From Vigna angularis (taxonomy: Eukaryota > Streptophyta > Magnoliopsida > Fabales > Fabaceae), in NCBI RefSeq assembly GCF_016808095.1, contig NC_068978.1, forward strand, positions 27,105,306-27,169,305: 64,000 nt of DNA, written 5' to 3'. The position numbers and the translations under genes were made by a program. Numbering within the stretch: the first letter of the stretch is position 1; every line of letters begins with the position of its first letter. This document shows, piece by piece, positions 23,104 through 34,192 of this stretch. The notes under the pieces were generated by a model. That model had not been told where the DNA came from. It saw only the letters and a program-made list of their open reading frames with translations, and made no database searches.

Positions 23104-24165
23104 ATGAGGGACATTTCAATGGAGAAAGAATAGCTGCAAAAGTCCTTCAGTCAGGATTCTATTGGCCCACGTTATTCAAGGATGCTCACAATCATGCCAA
23201 AAGCTGTGATAGATGTCAGAGAACCGGGAGCATATCAAGAAGGCATGAAATGCCACTACAAGCAATCTTAGAGGTTGAAGTCTTTGATTGCTGGGGCATA
23301 GACTTTGTTGGCCCACTTCCGCCATCTTTCAATAATGAATATATTTTGGTAGCTGTCGATTATGTAAGTAAATGGGTGGAAGCAGATGCATGAAATGATG
23401 TTAAAACTGTCATTAAATTCCTGAAAAGGAATATTTTCTCAAGGTTTGAGGTGCCTAGAATTCTTATTAGCAATGGAGGATCTCATTTCTGCAACTCCCA
23501 GTTAGAAAAGATACTAAATCACTATGAAGTGAGGCACAAGGTTGCATCCCCATACCATCCTCAGACCAACGGCTAGGCCGAGGTTTCAAACAGGGAAATT
23601 AAGAGGATTCTTGAGAAAACAGTTTCGTCTTCAAGAAAAGACTGGTCAATAAAGTTAGATGATGCCTTATGGACCTATAGAACAGCATTGAAGACACCTG
23701 TTGGAATGACTCCATTCCAACTAGTCTATGGAAAAGCCTGTCATTGGCCAGTGGAGATGGAACATAAAGCTTATTGGGCTTTAAAGTTTCTAAACTTTGA
23801 TCATGTCTTGTCTACAGAGAAAAGGAAGTTACAACTACAAGAGTTGGAAGAACTGAGACTAACAGCCTATAAAAACTCCAAGAATTACAAGGAAAAGGTC
23901 AAGATGTATCATGATAAGATGCTGCTAAATAGACAATTTCAACCTGGCCAACAAGTCTTACTCTTCAACTCTAGATTCAAAATTTTTCAAGGCAAGTTGA
24001 AATCAAAATGGTCTGGACCTTTCACCATAAAGGAGGTAAAGCCTCATGGAGCCATCGAATTAGTAGACCCTACATCTGATGATCCAAAGAGAAGTTGGGT
24101 GGTAAATGGACAGCGGTTGAAACATTACTTGCGTGGTAAATGGACAACAGTTGAAACATTACCTG
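23104..24165 (+). pseudogene. Element A integrase, core and C-terminal part
   Basis: Integrase after D3: EGHFNGE of the HHCC finger, [11 protein letters not shown], then the catalytic core with first Asp in [11 protein letters not shown]. The second catalytic position reads ISNGGSHF, so the usual SDGG aspartate is Asn. An in-frame TAG replaces the codon after HPQTNG (usual NGQAEVSNREIK), and another stop precedes it near 23392. From 23688 an open frame covers MTPFQLVYGKACHWPVEMEHKAYW and the C-terminal SKWSGPFTIKEVKPHGAIEL. At the end a 36-bp segment ('ggtaaatggaca..gttgaaacatta') is tandemly duplicated just before the junction with the inverted repeat. There is no 3' LTR of A. Confidence 0.9.
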
Positions 24166-27045
24166 GGCGCGAGCTTCTCGCATTAAGTTGCGCCCGACGC
24201 CCTCTTGGTCGCGCCCGGGCGCGAGGCTTGCGCAAAAACTTGCGCCCAGCCTCCTTCTTCTATGGCGCCCAGGCGCCAACTTCCTTCTATGCTCCTTCAG
24301 ATCTTGCTTTTGTGTCTTTTCATTGGCTCCCACTCTTGATAATTACAATACTTCTCCAACAACTTGCAAATCGCCTACAAAGTTGAGGAATTAATGATGA
24401 AAACTTGTATGTAAAGCTTAAGCTAGACTTATTCACAAACTTAGAAAAAAAAGGGAGGATTAAACATATTTCAAGCTTCAAAAGGTTCGATTTGATACGA
24501 AATTTGGTTCAAAGACAACGGTAAAAATTGTCGTTATTACAACCCCAAACTTGAAATCTTGCTTGTCCTCAAGCAGAAAAATTGAAATGGCTTGAACAAA
24601 CAACTCAAATCTAATGATTCAACACTCAAGAAGAGTAAAATTCAATCATATTTGCTCATCATGTTGCACTTGATTTTTAAGAAAATAAATTTTTGTCATG
24701 AGAAGTAAAGCTTTCACTGATGGTACTCACAAAATTACAAAAGTCCGCTATATATGTTCTAAGAGACTAACATACATGACAATAGTATTTTCTTTACTAA
24801 CATGGAACCCTTCTTTTGAGAAGAAATTGTTTCTCTCTCTTTCAACGGTGTATGGAGATGTGTATATCTCACTCAATCATCACAATATCACACAATTCAA
24901 TTTTACCTTTCATTTCTCCTACAATGAACACATTTACCTATAAATTTGCATTACAAGGACATTCAAGGCTTGTATTTTGGCTGAGCTAAGAAGGAGTTTT
25001 GGTTTTTCTAGATAAAACAAATACCTTTAATTAAGAGAGCATTCACTTTAGCACAAGATAACAAAGTCGTCTCTTATACTTCAACCAATTGTACCCAAAT
25101 CTCACTTCTTTTTCCACTTTGTCATATTTTGATTCTTGTTCTTTTTCCTTTTTCTTTTCATTTTTCTTTTTGACTCTTCTTATCATTTTTCTCTTGTCAC
25201 CTCAAATACCCCAAACTTGAACCATTTTCCTGTACCAAATTTGAATTCTCAACTTAACTCAAGGTAGAGGGGTCATAGATTTTCCACATTGATTTTAAGG
25301 TTCATGGATGGGCTTCATATGGTTACAATAGGCTTTGGGTTCAAAAACTTAAGACAAGATGGGAGAACAAGACAGCCTTGATCATGTGTAGTATACAAGC
25401 AAATGATTCAATTTAGAGAAAATCAGGCAAAACTCAATTGTGCTTCTAAAGTGATACCATTCAACAATAATTCTAGAGCACAAGATCTCACTAGGTTACT
25501 CAGGGTTCCATATTTGTTTTCAAACACAATGCCATGCATATTAATCACAAGAAAAACAGAGCATGAAATTCATTCACTCAAGAGTAACCACACTACGTAA
25601 CTTCACAACTCAATCCTATTTTCTCAAAATCTCGCAGAGTAAGAGCAAACATAAAAGATTTCTAGTCAAGTCGAATTCAAAACATTTTCATCAACTTATT
25701 CATTCAACCAAATTCAACATTTAACCAAAGTTCTAAGAGTAAGAGTGCTGAAATTAAATTAAAAACTGAAATTAAAGCATGAAGGAAATGAAAGAAAAAA
25801 TTGTTGCCCCTTCTTTTCTCATATCCTCAAGAATCACTCTCTGTTTCCTCATCAGTGGCTTCCTCCTCATCTTCTTCTTCCACCACCTCCGTTGTATTGG
25901 GTCTGGTCCCCAGGCCAAGCTACTCTAGCGGCATACTCCTCTGGAGTCATGAAACCTTGGTGAGAGGATGCGTAGACATGGCGCATCATGTCCGCGTGAG
26001 CAAGGCCCATCCAATTGATAGCCTCAAGCTTAGCATCGATCAAGGCCATCCTCATCTTATACATTTGGTAGGGATCTTGTGGGCCAGGTTCATCAGGCTG
26101 GGCCGGTGGGTCAGGACGGTTACTCCTATGCGGTCTTGGTGGCTGGGATGTAGGGATATGTTGACCCTCTTCATCAATAAAACAGTATTGTAGATAATAT
26201 GACCGATCGATTGTTTTCCGCGATCTCTCAAATGGTGGATTTGAAGTGTAAACCCCAGCAAGCTCACATAGGTGTGTGATCAGAGATGGGTGTCCGAGTG
26301 GGGTATTGGTCAGTTGAGTATGTGCACAATCGTTGATCTCATGTGCTATAATGTGACCCACATTAATTGGTTGGCCCTGCAATATGAAGAAAAAGGAGGA
26401 TGGCCCTACTCACATTAAGGTCAGAAATATGGGAGCATGGAGATATATTAGCATGGATGAATGCCACCCAGTATTTGGAGAGAGGTGTCAAGAAGGAACG
26501 CTTGATGTGCAGTGGTTGTCCTTGTCTGTTTCTATGGAAATGACCTCTTGGAAGGCATAGAGTCCTCTCAATCTCCTGGAAGTCAACTCCCGCAAAGTTA
26601 GAGGTGAGGGGTTGAGAATACTGACATCGAATATCTCCTCCTGGCCACTGAATGTTGAGGAAAGCATTAATTGCATCTGCATTGAATGACACTTGCCTCC
26701 CCCTCACATAACTCATAAATGGCTCTGCTTCATCAGAATATATGCGGGCATTTGCATAAAATTCACGGACAACCGTAATATTAACTAGAGCAGGGAAGTT
26801 GATGAGGATGCTTCAGTGCTGACGCCATACCTCTTCTACAAATTGTGGTTCTTCGAGAGGTAATTGTTCCACTACTCTTTCCATGAGGAGCCGTCTGTTT
26901 TGAGATGCCTCAAAATTCTTCTGATGTTTCTTAGAAAGAAAGGTAGGTTGAGACATCTTTTTCTTTCCTGTGTGCCCCTTTTTGGTATTGGCTGTTGTGG
27001 TTTTGATCCTCTTGGATCCTGAGGCAGAGGCCATTTCTGCATATT
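24166..27045 (-). mobile_element. Left arm of giant inverted repeat (element E fragment)
   Basis: The whole stretch is the reverse complement of 27258-30185 at high identity with small indels. In order along the minus strand: an ORF for a plant transposon protein (27034-25867), a ~1.3 kb AT-rich untranslated region, a polypurine tract (24541-24553) and the first 374 bp of an LTR (24539-24166), which begins TAATAACGACAATTT in place of TGATAACGG. The LTR is cut where A's integrase ends. Confidence 0.9.
25867..27034 (-). pseudogene. Plant transposon protein ORF, left arm (broken)
   Basis: Begins MASASGSKRIKTTTANTKK and continues through RRLLMERVVEQLPLEEPQF, then FMSYVRGRQVSFNADAINAF, LSKYWVAFIHANI and SYYLQYCFIDEEGQH, ending with an acidic/proline tail and GGGGRRR. 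The central part resembles the 'putative plant transposon protein' domain (PF20167) often found in extra ORFs of Athila/Tat-type elements; the function is unknown. Damage: a TGA in place of the Trp after WRQH near 26820, and a frameshift near 26380 (AGPTN versus the QGQPINVGH frame). Confidence 0.75.
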
Positions 27046-27257
27046 TTTTCTGCATACCTCGCGCCGGGCGCGAATGGCTCGGCCAGATTTTTGGCCATGA
27101 CTGTGTTCTTCTATTGTTTTCCAATTTTGCTGTTTTGGTCTTCTTTTGATTGTTTGTGCTGATTGTCTTACTTTGACTGAACATCATTTTGTAAAAATGA
27201 CAAAATTCACAAATATTATTTGTTGTTTTTACTTACAAACACAATTCTTGTATGTTT
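27046..27257. other. Unpaired centre of the giant inverted repeat
   Basis: About 210 bases that do not mirror each other. The left part has a GC-rich CGCGCCGGGCGCG piece like the LTR repeats. The right part looks like a 3' intron end running into 'tttgtgcag' (acceptor AG at 27262-27263) just before the ATG at 27266. Confidence 0.7.
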
Positions 27258-30185
27258 GTGCAGAAATGGCCTCTGCCTCAGGATCCAAGAGGATCAAAAC
27301 CACAGCAGCCAATACCAAAAAGGAGCAGACAGGAAAGAAAAAGATGTCTCAACCTACCTTTCTTTCTAAGAAACATTAGAAGAATTTTAAGGCATCTCAA
27401 AACAGACGGCTCCTCATGGAAAGAGTAGTGGAACAATTACCTCTGGAAGAACCACAATTTGTAGAAGAGGTACGGCGTCAGCATTGGAGCATCCTCATCA
27501 ACCTCCCTGCTCCAGCTAATATTGCGGTTGTCCGTGAATTTTATACAAATGCCCGCATATATTCTGATGAAGCAGAGCCATTTATGAGTTATGTGAGGGG
27601 GAGGCAAGTGTCATTCAATGCAGATGCAATTAATGCTTTCCTCAACATTCAGTGATATTCGATGTCAGTATTCTCAAGCCCTCACCACTGACTTTGCGGG
27701 AGTTGACTTCCAGGAGATTGAGAGGACTCTATGCCTTCCAAGAGGTCATTTCCATAGAAACAGACAAGGACAACCACTGCACATCAAGCGTTCCTTCTTG
27801 ACACGTCTCTCCAAATACTGGGTGGCATTCATCCATTCTAATATATCTTCATGCTCCCACGTTTTTGACCTCAATGTGAGTAGGGCCATCCTCCTTTTCT
27901 TCATATTGCAGGGCCAACCAATTAATGTGGGTTAAATTATAGCACATGAGATCAATGATTGTGCCCATACTCAACTGACCAATACCCCACCCGGGCACCC
28001 ATCTCTGATCACACACCTATGTGAGCTTGCTGGGGTTGACATTTCAAATCCACCATTTAAGAGACCGCGGAAAACAATCGATCGGTCATATTATCTACAA
28101 TATTGTTCGATTGATGAAAAGGGTCAACATATCCCTACACCCCAGCCACCAAGACCGCATAGGAGTAACCGTCCTGACCCACCGGCCTAACCTGATCAAC
28201 CTGGCCCACAAGATCCCTACCAAATGTATGAGATGAGGATGGCCTTGATCGATGCTAAGCTTGAGGCTATCAATAGGATGGGCCTTGCTCACGCGGACAT
28301 GATGCGCCATGTCTACGCATCCTCTCACCAAGGTTTCATGACTCCAGAGGAGTATGCCGCTAGAGTAGCTTGGCCTGGGGACCAGACCCAATACAGCGGA
28401 GGTGGTGGAAGAAGAAGTTGAGGAGGAAGCCACTGATGAGGAAACAGAGAGTGATTCTTGAGGATATGAGAAAAGAAGGGGCAACAATTTTTTCTTTCAT
28501 TTCCTTCATGCTTTAATTTCAGTTTTTAATTTAATTTCAGCACTCTTACTCTTAGAACTTTGGTTAAATGTTGAATTTGGTTGAATGAATAAGTTGATGA
28601 AAATGTTTTGAATTCGACTTGACTAGAAATCTTTTATGTTTGCTCTTACTCTGCGAGATTTTGAGAAAATAGGATTGAGTTGTGAAGTTACGTAGTGTGG
28701 TTACTCTCGAGTGAATGAATTTCATGCTCTGTTTTTCTTGTGATTAATATGCATGGCATTGTGTTTGAAAACAAATATGGAATCCTGAGTAACCTAGTGA
28801 GATCTTGTGCTCTAGAATTATTGTTGAATGATATCACTTTAGAAGCACAATTGAGTTTTGCCTGATTTTCTCTAAATTGAATCATTTGCTTGTATACTAC
28901 ACATGATCAAGGCTGTCTTGTTCTCCCATCTTGTCTTAAGTTTTTGAACCCAAAGCCTATTGTAACCATATGAAGCCCATCCATGAACCTTAAAATCAAT
29001 GTGGAAAATCTGTGACCCCTCTATCTTGAGTTAAGTTTAGCATTCAAATTTGGTACAGGAAAATGGTTCAAGTTTGGGGTATTTGAGGTGACAAGAGAAA
29101 AATGACAAGAGTCAAAAAGAAAAATGAAAAGAAAAAGGAAAAAGAACAAGAATCAAAATATGACAAAGTGGAAAAAGAAGTGAGATTTGGGTACAATTGG
29201 TTGAAGTATAAGAGACGACTTTGTTATCTTGTGCTAAAGTGAATGCTCTCTTAATTAAAGGTATTTGTTTTATCTAGAAAAACCAAAACTCCTTCTTAGC
29301 TCAGCCAAAATACAAGCCTTGAATGTCCTTGTAATGCAAATTTATAGGTAAATGTGTTCATTGTAGGAGAAATGAAAGGTAAAGTTGAATTGTGTGATAT
29401 TGTGATGATTGAGTGAGATACACACATCCCCATACACCGTTGAAAGAGATAGAAACAATTTCTTCTCAGAAGAAGGGTTCCATGTTAGTAAAGATAATAC
29501 TATTATCATGTATGTTAGTCTCCTAGAACATAGCGGACTTATGTAATTCTGTGAGTACCATCAATGAAAGCTTTACTTCTCATGACAAAAATTTATTTTC
29601 TTAAAAATCAAGTCCAACATGATGAGCAAACATGATTGAATTTTACTCTTCTTGAGTGTTGAATCATTAGATTTGAGTTGTTTGTTCAAGCCATTTCAAT
29701 TTTTCTGCTTGAGGACAAGCAAAAGATTTCAAGTTTGGGGTTGTGATAACGGCAATTTTTACCGTTGTCTTTTAACCAACTTTCGTATCAAATCGAACCT
29801 TTTGAAGCTTGAAACATGTTTAATCCTCTCTTTTTTTCTAAGTTTGTGAATAAGTCTAGCTTAAGCTTTACATACAAGTTTTCATCATTAACTCTTCAAC
29901 TTTGTAGGCGATTTGCAAGTTGTTGGAGAAGTATTATAATTACCAAGAGTGGGAGCCAAGGAAAAGATACAAAAGCAGGATCTGAAGGAGCAGGGAAGGA
30001 AGTTCGCGCCTGGGCGCCCTAGAAGAAGGAGGCTGGGCGCACGTTTCTGCGCAAGCCTCGCGCCCGGGCGCGACCAGGAGGGCGTCGGGCACAACTTAAT
30101 GCGAGAAGCTCGCGCCCGGGCGCGACCAAAAGGGCGTCGGGCGTAACTTAATGCGAGAAGCTCGTGCTCGGGCGCGACCAAGAGG
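27258..30185 (+). mobile_element. Right arm of giant inverted repeat (element E fragment)
   Basis: Mirror image of 24166-27045: ORF 27266-28421, untranslated region 28422-29730, polypurine tract AAGTTTGGGGTTG (29731-29743) and LTR start TGATAACGG at 29744. The LTR continues beyond the palindrome to about 31130. The two ORF copies point away from each other. Confidence 0.9.
27266..28421 (+). pseudogene. Plant transposon protein ORF, right arm (broken)
   Basis: Same protein as on the left arm, with different lesions. A TAG follows FLSKKH (left arm has Gln), and an 11-bp deletion after AFLNIQ (left arm reads WPGGD there) shifts the frame at 27652. A further stop (GTTAAATTATAG) lies in the VGHIIAHE region. 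The segments SFLTRLSKYWVAFIH, SYYLQYCS-type and MALIDAKLEAINRMGLAHADMM remain readable in separate frames. Confidence 0.75.
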
Positions 30186-31130
30186 GCACCGGGCTCAACT
30201 TAATGCGAGAAGCTCGCGCCCGGGCGAGACAGAGGGGGCGCCGGACGAGACAGAGGGGGCGTCGGGCGCGACTAAACCGAGAGGCTCGCGCCCAGGCACG
30301 ACACAGAGGGCGCCGAGCGCGACTTTATGAGAGAGTTTCGCACCTGGGCGCCCTTGAGGAGGGGGGTTGGGCGCGACTTTTGTTGACCTGGAACCCTAGA
30401 CCTATTTAAAGCATTCTGGAACCGAGGGTGCGTTCTTCTTGGTGGCTGAAGCTCTAAAGACCATTTTTGGACCTCAGGGAGCTGGTTTTGGGCAGTGGGA
30501 ACTCTCCATTCTTCCTCCTTGGATCCCCATTCTTCCATTTTTCTCCATTGTAAGCTCAAGTTCTCCATGATTACGGAGAACTAATTTCAATTTGTTGAGG
30601 AATGATGTAATTACGAAACTTTCATATAAATGCAATTGTGTTTAATGAATTTAAGCTTCTTTCATTGATTGTGAGTGTTTATTTCCTTCTCTTAAAGCTT
30701 GTTGTGACTTGATCAACCATAGCATGAATCTTAGATTTGCTTGATATTGGAAAGTATTATGTGGATCTTGACATGGAATAAACACCTAAGGGAGATTGTG
30801 TCTAGGGATAGAGCTTGACCCTTTAGTTGTCTTAAACCATTATTTGTAATGCAGATGAACTTTCTAGGTTACCAAGGGACTGCAAAAGTGAGTCTAGGCT
30901 CTTTCTACCAAGGAATTGGGTCTGAGTAATGTAGGAAGGTTGACATAAGCAATTAATTGAAGTAGTAATTTGCATTTGCATGATAGTGTAGTAATTACAA
31001 TCATTCTCCAACATCTCAAATCTATATTGTTTCATCTTCCATTAACAACTTTTAATCAATCAGAGAAATGACAATTGAAAGAAGCATATCAGAACCTTTT
31101 TGTTTTGGTTCAAATCTGAAGTTTTGAAAT
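29744..31130 (+). mobile_element. LTR of element E (3' LTR, right end truncated)
   Basis: Begins TGATAACGGCAATTTTTACC right after the polypurine tract. It contains the 53-bp GC-rich repeat (30055-30345), a 'ttctccatg...ggagaac' block and a closing part with 'cacctaaggga' phrases like LTR A and C. No primer site or TG/CA end is found. The sequence passes into CACTA coding remnants at about 31130-31150, so the end is cut. Confidence 0.78.
30055..30345. repeat. 53-bp tandem repeat with GCGCCCGGGCGC palindrome
   Basis: Five or so units of about 53 bp, each with a 'gctcgcgcccgggcgcgacc' type core, 'agggcgtcgggc' and 'aacttaatgcgag'. Units diverge toward the right. A partial copy stands at 24166-24270 in reverse complement. 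It is one of the most GC-rich pieces in an AT-rich window and full of CpG. Confidence 0.9.
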
Positions 31131-31139
31131 AATCAAGGT

Positions 31140-31760
31140 CTTCTAAGACTTTCTTGTGGCTAGAAAATGGTTTAAAGTTTGATGTTGTATGTTATACAGG
31201 CTATGAAATTAATAATTGCACATTCTATACGAAAACTTTGGATGATAAAAGCACAGTACAAAATAGTGGCGTCAATCTAGATGCTGAGTCACCACAATTT
31301 TCTAAATCTAAAGATCAAAATCATGTAGTTGGTTCAATGAGATATTATGGTATAATAGAAGAGATATGAGAGGTTGATTACACTAAGTTTTATATTTCAC
31401 TGTTTAAATGTAAGTGGACTAACAATAAGAGTAGTGTCAAAATAGATGAATCTGGTATGACACTAGTTGATTTTCGAAAAGTTGGTTATGAAGACGAACC
31501 GTTTATAATGACATATCAAGCAAGTCAAGTTTTTTATGTCAAAGATCCTGTATCTGACCATTAGTATGTTGCTATTCAAGGAAAAAGACAAATTGAAGAT
31601 AAAGAAGATAATCTAAGTAATCTTCATATTGTTGACAACCATCCATTTAAAATGACAATAAATTTGGATTACGACCCTCTGGTTGATGATGTACATGCAA
31701 TTCGGGAAGATCGCAATGAGAGAATATTCATACAACCAATTCATTTGATTATGTATGAAT
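31140..31760 (+). pseudogene. CACTA element ORF fragment, DUF4216-like
   Basis: Reads GYEINNCTFYTKTLDDKST, VVGSMRYYGIIEEI, then after a stop FYISLFKCKW, MTLVDFRKVGYEDEPFIM and QVFYVKDP. This is the order of the DUF4216 domain that accompanies TNP2-type transposase in plant CACTA (En/Spm) elements. At least two in-frame stops (TGA near 31368, TAG near 31562) show it is dead. The upstream transposase part is missing, cut at the LTR E junction. Confidence 0.8.
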
Positions 31761-31856
31761 TTTATATTTGTGTAAAAATTTATGGCTTTTGTTAAATAAT
31801 ATATATTATTTTATAAGTCTTTCATTAATCTTTCATCTTATTTATTGTGACAGATA

Positions 31857-32135
31857 TATGGCTGAGGCACCACATTCATCAGGGGATGAAGTCCCCACTT
31901 CTAGACCCACCAGAGGAGCAATGAGGTTAAGACAACTTATACTTAGAAGAAATGCAGGTGAGAGGAGACCTGTCATTATTGACGTAGTCATCGGAGTAGC
32001 ATATAGACCGAATGCAAATGTTTTTAGGTCTTAGCTTAGAGTACTAGTACATGATCGCATCTTTATCCTTACTTTATCATTTGACCATGTATCTAAGACT
32101 GATCAAAATCTAATTTAGCAAGATTTATTGGTAAG
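31857..32135 (+). pseudogene. CACTA element ORF fragment, plant transposase (Ptta/En/Spm)-like
   Basis: Starts MAEAPHSSGDEV and reads PTRGAMRLRQLILRR, then VLVHDRIFILTLSFDHVS and, after a stop, QDLLV followed by a GTAAGT-type donor near 32130. This resembles the start of the second CACTA ORF (transposase_24, PF03004 type). It continues the same element as 31140-31760, broken by stops and by the insertion starting near 32200. Confidence 0.65.
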
Positions 32136-32214
32136 TTAATTGATATTGTTCCACATTTTAGTTTTACACCATTACCATCCTTTAAAACTGATTTCTTCCA
32201 TCACTGTGCCAGAA

Positions 32215-34192
32215 ATAAATAAGGTGGGGCCCTCAGTACACTTCCGCATGTTCTGCACACCAGCACTGCCCATGCTGCCTTCCCTCTTCTACGCATGCTG
32301 CCGGACATGCTGGACCGGTGGGGGTGAGCTGGTTGACGCTGCTGGAGGTTGAGGTTTCTACTCAAAGGCTGAACGTGGAGGCCGTGAGCTTCCTTCCTAA
32401 GCCAAAACGTGAAGTGTTCTTTCATTCCAGCTTTACTATGAAGTGGCAGCTCTTTCTTTTCTCTCTTTTGCTTCACCATGCTGCACCACTTGCTCACCGT
32501 GCTCATCCATTCCTCCATCGTGAGTTGCTGCTCCAATGGCTGTGATGAACGTTGCCTGTGTTTGATGCTGGTGGGATAAAGCAAATGTGCTTCCCAACAC
32601 TGCACCAATACGTTCCAGCTTTCTGCTCAACACTGTTCCTCTTCTGGACGCATGAAGATAGCTAGGAGAATGAAGTCTGCTGGACCAAGCTTGCTGGACT
32701 TCTAGATGGAGCCTCGCTGCTGTGTGCACCCAGCCAAGACCGTGTGTTGCTCTTGTCAGCCGTGCTTCTTCTCCCTGGCGTGTGGACGTGGCTGTGTTGG
32801 TGTCTCATGGCTGCACCCTCTTCTTTTATGAATCAAGAACGTGAGCTCCCCTTGATTCAAGACTTGCTGGATGAATGGAGGCTGCTTCCTGAATCAGCAT
32901 GTGTTGCTGCATGGAAGTTGGACGTTGCTTCTTCATTCTCTGCTTCACGTGCTCCCCTTCGCTTCTCATGGTGGCGGTTGCATCAGCTCTGGATCGAGAC
33001 ACCTCTTCCATCTTGCTGGACTGTGAGCGTGCTGGACTCTCCTTCAAGTTGTGACCGAGAGCTCCCAACCTTCTGTGTTGGACCATGTTGAAGATAGCTG
33101 GTTGTGATCTCCATGCAGTCTGCTGCTTCCTTCCGTCCGATACACCTTCCAAACTGCTGTAGTTGCTTCAACTCTTGCTTGCTTCTTCTTTGCTAGCTGA
33201 AAGTGTTGAGGTATTTCCATGTGCAGCACTTCTTCTCAAGGCTTCTCTTCTAGTCGTAACAGCTCCTCTTGCTACTGGGCTCCGGTGTTAAAATGAAAAT
33301 AAAATCTCTCCCCAAAAACGTCCGTGGCGACTCTCACATGTCCCCTAAGTGGCGGCTGACTACTACTTCAAAATTGAAATAGGATGAAAGTGCTCCGTGT
33401 TCTACTCAAGGTCGAGTGCAAGTGGTATCTGGCTGCTGGACGTGTCCCTTTTGGTGGCTTTGCTGGATGGACCAAGCCGTGAAGAAGAGAGAAAAGAATT
33501 CTTTTCAGCAGCCTTTTCACATGCTGCCTCCCAACGTGTAGTAGCCTCTTAATCCAAGAATGAAATGCACCCTTTTACTTCACTTTTCAGTTGCACATGA
33601 TACCAATCCCACTTTTCCAATTTTTCTGCAAGTGTGGGCCGTGTGCTTTTCCCATTCATCATTTAATAACCACTTTTCCTTTAAGAAAGAAAACGAATAT
33701 GTGTGAAGTGTAAACAGCACGTTTGAATAATAAGAGCTGAATAGTAAAAGCATTGAACTAAATTGTTCACGTGACAACTTTTGTCCTATAAAAATGCAAA
33801 TGGATTTGGTATGCTTGGCAAGGTTGTACGTGAAATCAACATCTTCTCCCAACATTAATTCACTAAGGAGTTTGATTACTTCTCATAAGCCTTCTCTTCT
33901 TTTCTAATAAATGAAATTAGCAAAAAAAGGAATTTTACTTAGTTTCTCATATTAGTTTTAAAATAAAAATGATGAGAAATTTCTCTTTGAGTCCCAAAAT
34001 ATTATCCAACAATTTTTCTTCAATTAACAATGCAAATAATTAGCTCAAATAATTCAAATTAGACAAAATAAGAATTATTGGGCAATTAAGCACAATTAGT
34101 GAAAACGGGAAGATACCGGCCATTTAAGCACAATTCACCGATCAATTTTAGCACACTAAACTAAGTGAAGTGAAAAAAGTATCGACTCATCA
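32215..34192 (-). mobile_element. LTR D4 (family D, minus strand, 3' end truncated)
   Basis: The right end is a clear family D start on the minus strand (TGATGAGTCGATAC...CACTTCACTTAG). The body is rich in 'gctgga', 'cgtgag' and 'ttcttcc' phrases, as in the middle of D1 and D5. The conserved end box is absent, so the LTR's own 3' end is missing or replaced near 32200. Frames of 60-135 codons on both strands in 32200-33230 are not supported as genes. Confidence 0.6.

Noticed and set aside
23104..24165. Functional integrase in element A
   Set aside because: The second catalytic Asp position is Asn (SNGG) and in-frame stops occur, so it is inactive.
25403..25600. 65-codon ORF conserved at 25403-25600 and 28688-28885
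   Set aside because: Its conservation is due to the palindrome, and it lies antisense in the untranslated region of element E.
32200..33230. Overlapping ORFs of 60-135 codons on both strands
   Set aside because: GC-richer LTR D4 sequence with few stops in any frame; no domain or consistent frame.
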